Positions 28,379 to 35,000 of a stretch of DNA of 35,000 nucleotides are shown one piece after another. The notes beneath the pieces were generated by a model that ran no database searches, was not told where the DNA came from, and saw only the letters and a program-made list of their open reading frames with translations. Position 1 is the first letter of the stretch. Each line of letters starts with the position of its first letter. Origin of the DNA: Polaromonas sp. CF318 (GTDB lineage Bacteria > Pseudomonadota > Gammaproteobacteria > Burkholderiales > Burkholderiaceae_C); NCBI RefSeq assembly GCF_000282655.1, contig NZ_AKIV01000055.1:1-35000 (forward strand), written 5' to 3'. A program made the position numbers and the translations under genes.

Positions 28379-29119
28379 ATGGACGCCTCCGCTCAACAAA
28401 TACATGACGCACTAGAGACCGTGGCGAAGCTCAGGCAGCAGCACAGGGCCGACGCGCCGCTGGCCCGGGCCAATGCCGAGCTCAAGCGCTTCCAGGCACG
28501 CCGCTTTGAGGCCACCTATTCCGACCTGCTGCACAGCCCCCGGTATAAAACCGCGGCCACGTTTTTCCTGCAGGAGCTCTATAGCGACAAGGACTATGCC
28601 GAACGCGACCAGCAGTTCGCGCGCATCGCCGGCACCATCGCCAAGCTTTTTCCGCAGCCAGTGGTCAACACCGCGGCCGCGCTGGCGGAAGTGCACGCGC
28701 TGACGGAACAACTCGACGACCTGATGGCGCGCGAGTGGCTGGCGGACACGGGGAACATGCCCCAGGGCGATGTATGCGCCCGCTACATCCGCTGCTGGCG
28801 ACGCGTGGGGGATATCGCCGCGCGCAAGCGGCAGCTGGAGGTGGTGCTGCATCTGGGGCAGGAACTCGACCGCCTGACCCGGATGTTCGGCCTTCGCACC
28901 TTGCTCAAAATGATGCGCGGGCCGGCGGCCGCAGCCGGGCTGAACTCCTTGCAACATTTCCTGGAGACCGGGTTCGATGCCTTCGCCACCATGCGCGGCG
29001 CGAATGAATTCCTCAGGCTCATCAAGGACCGCGAGACGGCGTGGATCCACTCGCTGTTCGAGGACGATGCTGTCACCTGCGAGACCAGATTGGGCCATTT
29101 ACTCGCTGCCGGGCCCTGA
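28379..29119 (+). CDS. Conserved protein of unknown function (FFLQELY motif)
   Basis: This 246-residue, mostly helical protein has no signal peptide or membrane helix. I recall similar uncharacterised proteobacterial proteins with an FFL-E-LY motif (here FFLQELY, 62-68), followed by YAERDQQFARI and a long helical C-terminus rich in Arg, Leu and Glu. No enzyme motif is visible. The ATG at 28379 is the first Met after the divergent small-subunit gene and is taken as the start, though no good ribosome binding site precedes it; the open frame continues upstream into that gene. It precedes fadD by 75 bp on the same strand, which weakly suggests a link to fatty acid metabolism. Confidence 0.75.
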   Translation: MDASAQQIHDALETVAKLRQQHRADAPLARANAELKRFQARRFEATYSDLLHSPRYKTAATFFLQELYSDKDYAERDQQFARIAGTIAKLFPQPVVNTAAALAEVHALTEQLDDLMAREWLADTGNMPQGDVCARYIRCWRRVGDIAARKRQLEVVLHLGQELDRLTRMFGLRTLLKMMRGPAAAAGLNSLQHFLETGFDAFATMRGANEFLRLIKDRETAWIHSLFEDDAVTCETRLGHLLAAGP

Positions 29120-29194
29120 TATCGCGCTCGCATTAGGACAAGCCCCATACGGATTACGCCGGGCGGCTTTCACAATGAGCCGCAAGGAGTTTGT

Positions 29195-30880
29195 ATGAAC
29201 AAGCATTGGCTCAAGAGTTATCCCGAAGGCGTATCGCACGAGATCGACACCGAGCAGTTCCGCTCGCTCACCCACCTGCTGGAGGATTCCTTCAAGAAGA
29301 ATGCGGCCAAGCCGTTCTCGGTGTGCATGGACCGCTGGATGAGCTATGGGCAGCTCGACGAGCTCTCGTCGTCATTGGGTGCCTGGCTGCAGAGCCTTGG
29401 CCTGGAACCCGGCGCCCGCGTGGCCATCATGTTGCCCAATGTGCCGCAGTTCGCCGTCACCATGGCAGCCATCCTGCGGGCGGGTTACACCTGCGTCAAC
29501 GTCAACCCGCTATACACCGCGCGAGAGCTGGAGCACCAGCTGCGCGACTCCGGCGCGACGACCATCGTCATTCTGGAAAATTTCGCGGTCACCTTGGCGG
29601 AGGTGATTGAACGCACGCCGGTGAAGAAGGTCGTCGTGGCCTCTATGGGCGACCTGCTGGGCTTCTGGTACGGCCAATGGATCACTTTTGCCGTGCGCCA
29701 TCTTGCCAAGCTGGTGCCGGCCTACAAACTGCCTCTGAGCGAGGGACGCACCGTCACCACGTTCAATCGCGCGATTGCCGAGGGTAGCCGCCTTGCGCTC
29801 AAGCCCGCACAGAGCACGCTGGATTCGATTGCCTTCCTGCAATACACCGGCGGGACCACCGGCCTGTCGAAAGGTGCGGTGCTGACACATCGCAACATCG
29901 TCGCCGCAATCCTGCAGGCAGAAGCATGGTTCACCCCCGCCCTGAAACGCGTGGGAGACGTCAGCAAGACCAACAATATCGCGGCCTTGCCCCTGTACCA
30001 TATCTTCGCGCTGACGCTGTGCCTGCTCACCATCCGCTGGGGTGCCCACCTGACGCTGATTCCCAACCCGCGCGACTTCGGGAAGTTCATCGAAGTTCTC
30101 AAGAAGCGGCCCTTCCATATGTTGCCGGCGGTCAACACGTTGTTCAACGCGCTGCTTCAACATCCGCAATTCAAGGCGGTGGATTTTTCCAATCTCTGCG
30201 TCTCCCAGGCGGGCGGCATGGCGGCATCCGAGGGTACGGCGAAACACTGGCTTCAGGTGACGGGTTGTCCCATGATCGAAGGCTGGGGCATGAGCGAGAC
30301 CTGCGCAATCGGCACCAACAACCCGGTGATCAACAAGGAATTCACCGGCACCATAGGCCTGCCCTTGCCCAGCATCGAGGTCGCGATCAAGGACGATGAA
30401 GGGAAATCGCTTGCGTTGGGCGAATCCGGGGAGATTTGCATCAAGGGCCCGCAGGTCATGACGGGCTACTACCAGCAACCGGAGGAGAACAAAAAGGCGT
30501 TCACTTCCGACGGCTTTATGCGCACCGGCGATATCGGCATCATGGACGAACGCGGCTACACCAAAATCATCGACCGCAAGAAGGACATGATCATCGTGTC
30601 GGGCTTCAACGTGTTCCCCAATGAGCTTGAGAATGTGATTTCCCTGTGCCCCGGCGTTGTTGAATGCGCCGCCATCGGCATCGCTGACGACAAGCAAGGG
30701 GAGGCCATCAAGGTTTTTGTCGTGAAGAATGACCCTACACTGACCGAAGATGAGGTGAGTGCCTATTGCAAGCAACATCTCACCGGCTACAAGCGCCCCA
30801 AATACATTGAATTTCGCGATGACCTGCCTAAAACCAATGTCGGGAAAATCCTCAGGCGTGAGTTGCGCGCGTCAGCCTGA
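29195..30880 (+). CDS. fadD: Long-chain fatty acid--CoA ligase
   Basis: This enzyme activates fatty acids to acyl-CoA using ATP, the entry step of beta-oxidation. The 561-residue protein follows E. coli FadD closely along its length: the opening WLKSYPEGVSHEID, NVNPLYTARELEHQL, the AMP-binding motif YTGGTTGLSKG (217-227), NPRD, the IDRKKDMIIVSGFNVFPNE stretch and the catalytic lysine K551 in NVGKILRRE. AAGGAG five bases before the ATG fixes the start. It lies between the unknown gene at 28379 and an MBL-fold hydrolase gene 24 bp downstream, probably one transcript. The chain length it prefers cannot be told. Confidence 0.95.
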   Translation: MNKHWLKSYPEGVSHEIDTEQFRSLTHLLEDSFKKNAAKPFSVCMDRWMSYGQLDELSSSLGAWLQSLGLEPGARVAIMLPNVPQFAVTMAAILRAGYTCVNVNPLYTARELEHQLRDSGATTIVILENFAVTLAEVIERTPVKKVVVASMGDLLGFWYGQWITFAVRHLAKLVPAYKLPLSEGRTVTTFNRAIAEGSRLALKPAQSTLDSIAFLQYTGGTTGLSKGAVLTHRNIVAAILQAEAWFTPALKRVGDVSKTNNIAALPLYHIFALTLCLLTIRWGAHLTLIPNPRDFGKFIEVLKKRPFHMLPAVNTLFNALLQHPQFKAVDFSNLCVSQAGGMAASEGTAKHWLQVTGCPMIEGWGMSETCAIGTNNPVINKEFTGTIGLPLPSIEVAIKDDEGKSLALGESGEICIKGPQVMTGYYQQPEENKKAFTSDGFMRTGDIGIMDERGYTKIIDRKKDMIIVSGFNVFPNELENVISLCPGVVECAAIGIADDKQGEAIKVFVVKNDPTLTEDEVSAYCKQHLTGYKRPKYIEFRDDLPKTNVGKILRRELRASA

Positions 30881-30904
30881 GCACCTTTTAGCTGGGAGCT
30901 GCTG

Positions 30905-31825
30905 ATGGCCGCGTCGGATTTGCCGCCCGGGTTGCATGTTTTCGAGCGCGGGTGGCTCTCCGCCAACAATATTTTGTTCACCGGCGGCGATGAGACGCTA
31001 TTGGTCGACAGCGGGTATTGCACGCATGCGCCGCAGACGCTGGCCTTAGTGGAGTCCGTCTTGGGCCCGCGGCCGCTCGATATTCTCATCAACACGCATT
31101 TGCACAGTGATCACTGCGGCGGCAATGCGGCTTTGCAGGCGCGTTATCTCGATCTCCGGACCTTTATTCCTCCCGGTCACGCACAACAAGTCGCTGATTG
31201 GGACCCGGTGGCACTGACTTATTTGCCGACTGGGCAGCTTTGCCCGCAATTTGGCTTCACGCGGGCGCTGCAGCCGGGGAGGTCCGTGCTGTTTGGAACG
31301 GAAATGTGGGAGGTTCACGCTGCACCTGGGCATGACCCCCACTCACTGATCTTCTTCGAACCGCGGCGCCGCGTGCTTATTTCCGCTGACGCCTTGTGGG
31401 AAAACGGATTTGGTGTGGTGTTTCCCGAGCTCGAAGGGGCGGATGCGTTCTCGGAAGTGGCCGCGACGCTGGATTTGATAGAGCGGTTGAATCCGAAAAC
31501 CCTTATTCCCGGACATGGCCGCGTCTTCGCGTACGCACCGCAAGTACTGGAGCGCGCGCGCCAGCGCCTGGATTCGTTTGTCAGCAACCCGAGCAGGCAT
31601 GCTCACCATGCCGCCAAAGTCTTGCTGAAATTCAAATTGCTTGAAACCCAGCGCCAGGATTTTGATGCGTTTGCGCAGTGGGCCATTGAAACACCGTATT
31701 TCATGCAAATCAAAGGCAAGTTTTTTGCCGACGTTCCCGCTCACGCGTGGATCGAGCAGCTCAGTGCCGAGCTGGTCGCGGCCGGCGTGGCGCAAAGAGA
31801 CGGCAGCTGGATCGCGAACGTTTGA
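30905..31825 (+). CDS. MBL-fold metallo-hydrolase
   Basis: This 306-residue protein of the metallo-beta-lactamase fold has the metal-binding motif H65-x-H67-x-D69-H70 in INTHLHSDHCGGN, a further His in AAPGHDPHSLIFF, Asp in LISADALWENG and His in LIPGHGR. The ligand set fits a dinuclear zinc hydrolase, as in glyoxalase II and lactonase-like enzymes. The C-terminal 80 residues look like the helical domain often added to such proteins. The substrate is unknown; a thioester is plausible given fadD 24 bp upstream, but this is inference. GGAG before the ATG supports the start. A strong terminator follows. Confidence 0.9.
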   Translation: MAASDLPPGLHVFERGWLSANNILFTGGDETLLVDSGYCTHAPQTLALVESVLGPRPLDILINTHLHSDHCGGNAALQARYLDLRTFIPPGHAQQVADWDPVALTYLPTGQLCPQFGFTRALQPGRSVLFGTEMWEVHAAPGHDPHSLIFFEPRRRVLISADALWENGFGVVFPELEGADAFSEVAATLDLIERLNPKTLIPGHGRVFAYAPQVLERARQRLDSFVSNPSRHAHHAAKVLLKFKLLETQRQDFDAFAQWAIETPYFMQIKGKFFADVPAHAWIEQLSAELVAAGVAQRDGSWIANV

Positions 31826-31924
31826 GCCGGCCTGGTTAACGCTGGTTTGTCGTTGAGAGTTTTCTTTGCCGTTGCGTCCTGCAGTCCCGGCATTTTCTAG
31901 CGCCCTGGTTTCAACTCACAAGCG

Positions 31925-31957
31925 AAAAAGCCCGCATGGATTCATGCGGGCTTTTTT
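31925..31957. terminator. Bidirectional intrinsic terminator
   Basis: AGCCCGCATG (31929-31938) and CATGCGGGCT (31943-31952) form a 10-bp GC-rich stem with a 4-base loop, extended by A/T pairs. It is followed by a T-run on the plus strand and, because of the preceding A-run, also on the minus strand. It ends the fadD-MBL transcript and backs up the rRNA terminator. Confidence 0.9.
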
Positions 31958-31998
31958 ATTTCCAGCCACCAGGCTATATACCGGGCACACAAAAGAAA

Positions 31999-32030
31999 AC
32001 GCCCGGCTGATCAAAAATCAACCGGGCGTT
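31999..32030 (-). terminator. rRNA operon terminator
   Basis: ACGCCCGG and CCGGGCGT arms (31999-32006 and 32022-32029), extended by TGAT/ATCA, enclose a short loop. On the minus strand the stem is followed by TTTTCTTTT. It lies just after the 5S gene and is the expected end of the rRNA operon. Confidence 0.88.
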
Positions 32031-32043
32031 CCTTGCTGTAAGA

Positions 32044-32158
32044 GCCTGACGATGTCCTACTTTCACACGGGAATCCGCACTATCATCGGCGCTAAGTCGT
32101 TTCACTGTCCTGTTCGGGATGGGAAGGAGTGGTACCAACTTGCTATGGTCATCAGGCA
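32044..32158 (-). rRNA. rrf: 5S ribosomal RNA
   Basis: Read on the minus strand it starts TGCCTGATGACCATAGCAAG and ends near GACATCGTCAGGC, with the conserved CCCATCCCGAACAGG loop region in the middle. The ends pair (TGCCTGA with GTCAGGC), giving about 115 nt, the usual length. It lies 143 bp downstream of the 23S 3' end. The ends are estimated to within a few bases. Confidence 0.95.
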
Positions 32159-32301
32159 TAACTTTTTGACAGATTGTCCAAAGAACAATCCATCGAATTC
32201 ATAGAGCCAATCAGCTTGTATTTAGATTCGCACAGCTGCTGGGCTGTGCTTTTTGAATGCGTCAACTTGGCATAACAACTTCGAATTAATCAAAGTTATA
32301 G

Positions 32302-35000
<2,699 letters not shown>

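Overview
The window is a high-GC betaproteobacterial chromosome segment. Protein composition, intergenic repeat style and the rRNA sequences point to the Comamonadaceae (Polaromonas/Rhodoferax/Variovorax-like); this is inferred from reading, not from a database search. It holds 24 protein-coding genes that I accept as intact, one chimeric gene remnant, and the 3' part of an rRNA operon (5S and most of 23S, minus strand) at the right end.

Layout. 1-200: a pair of GC-rich intergenic repeats. 202-2722: corC then lnt (minus), for envelope and lipoprotein maturation. 3066-4540: a GNAT acetyltransferase and an Lrp/AsnC regulator (minus). 4657-7545: an aromatic amino acid operon, hpd-pheC-phhA (plus), divergent from the Lrp gene that probably controls it. 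7542-12064: a two-gene signalling operon (minus) of a response regulator with a class III cyclase-like domain and a large hybrid histidine kinase, joined by an ATGA overlap. 12416-13654: an unrecognised protein with a histone H1-like lysine/alanine tail, then a methyltransferase (plus). 13668-18520: a minus-strand run of an MFS/phosphopantetheinyl transferase remnant, a protealysin-like M4 metallopeptidase, and a 1043-residue zinc ribbon-cyclase-ATPase-TPR protein. 18820-23678: a plus-strand operon of a cyclase-TolB-TPR protein, a vanadium haloperoxidase/PAP2-type enzyme and a cytoplasmic-looking subtilase. 23710-25073: a Crp/Fnr-type and a LuxR-type regulator (minus). 25226-28311: a Tat-signal small subunit, a GMC oxidoreductase and an alpha/beta hydrolase (minus). 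28379-31825: an unknown conserved protein, fadD and an MBL-fold hydrolase (plus). Terminators and the rRNA operon end follow.

How the genes fit together. The hpd-pheC-phhA set gives a plausible route from prephenate or arogenate through phenylalanine and tyrosine to homogentisate. The most unusual part is 12.4-23.7 kb. It contains two of the window's three class III cyclase-like domains, two peptidases without export signals, a PAP2/haloperoxidase enzyme and an H1-tailed protein, and it lies next to a Crp-type regulator whose cNMP-pocket residues look intact. Two of its genes, 6.5 kb apart, share an ungapped 45-bp upstream element (35/45 identical). The best candidate for an undescribed system is the cyclase-PAP2-subtilase operon at 18820-23678, but a joint function is inference only.
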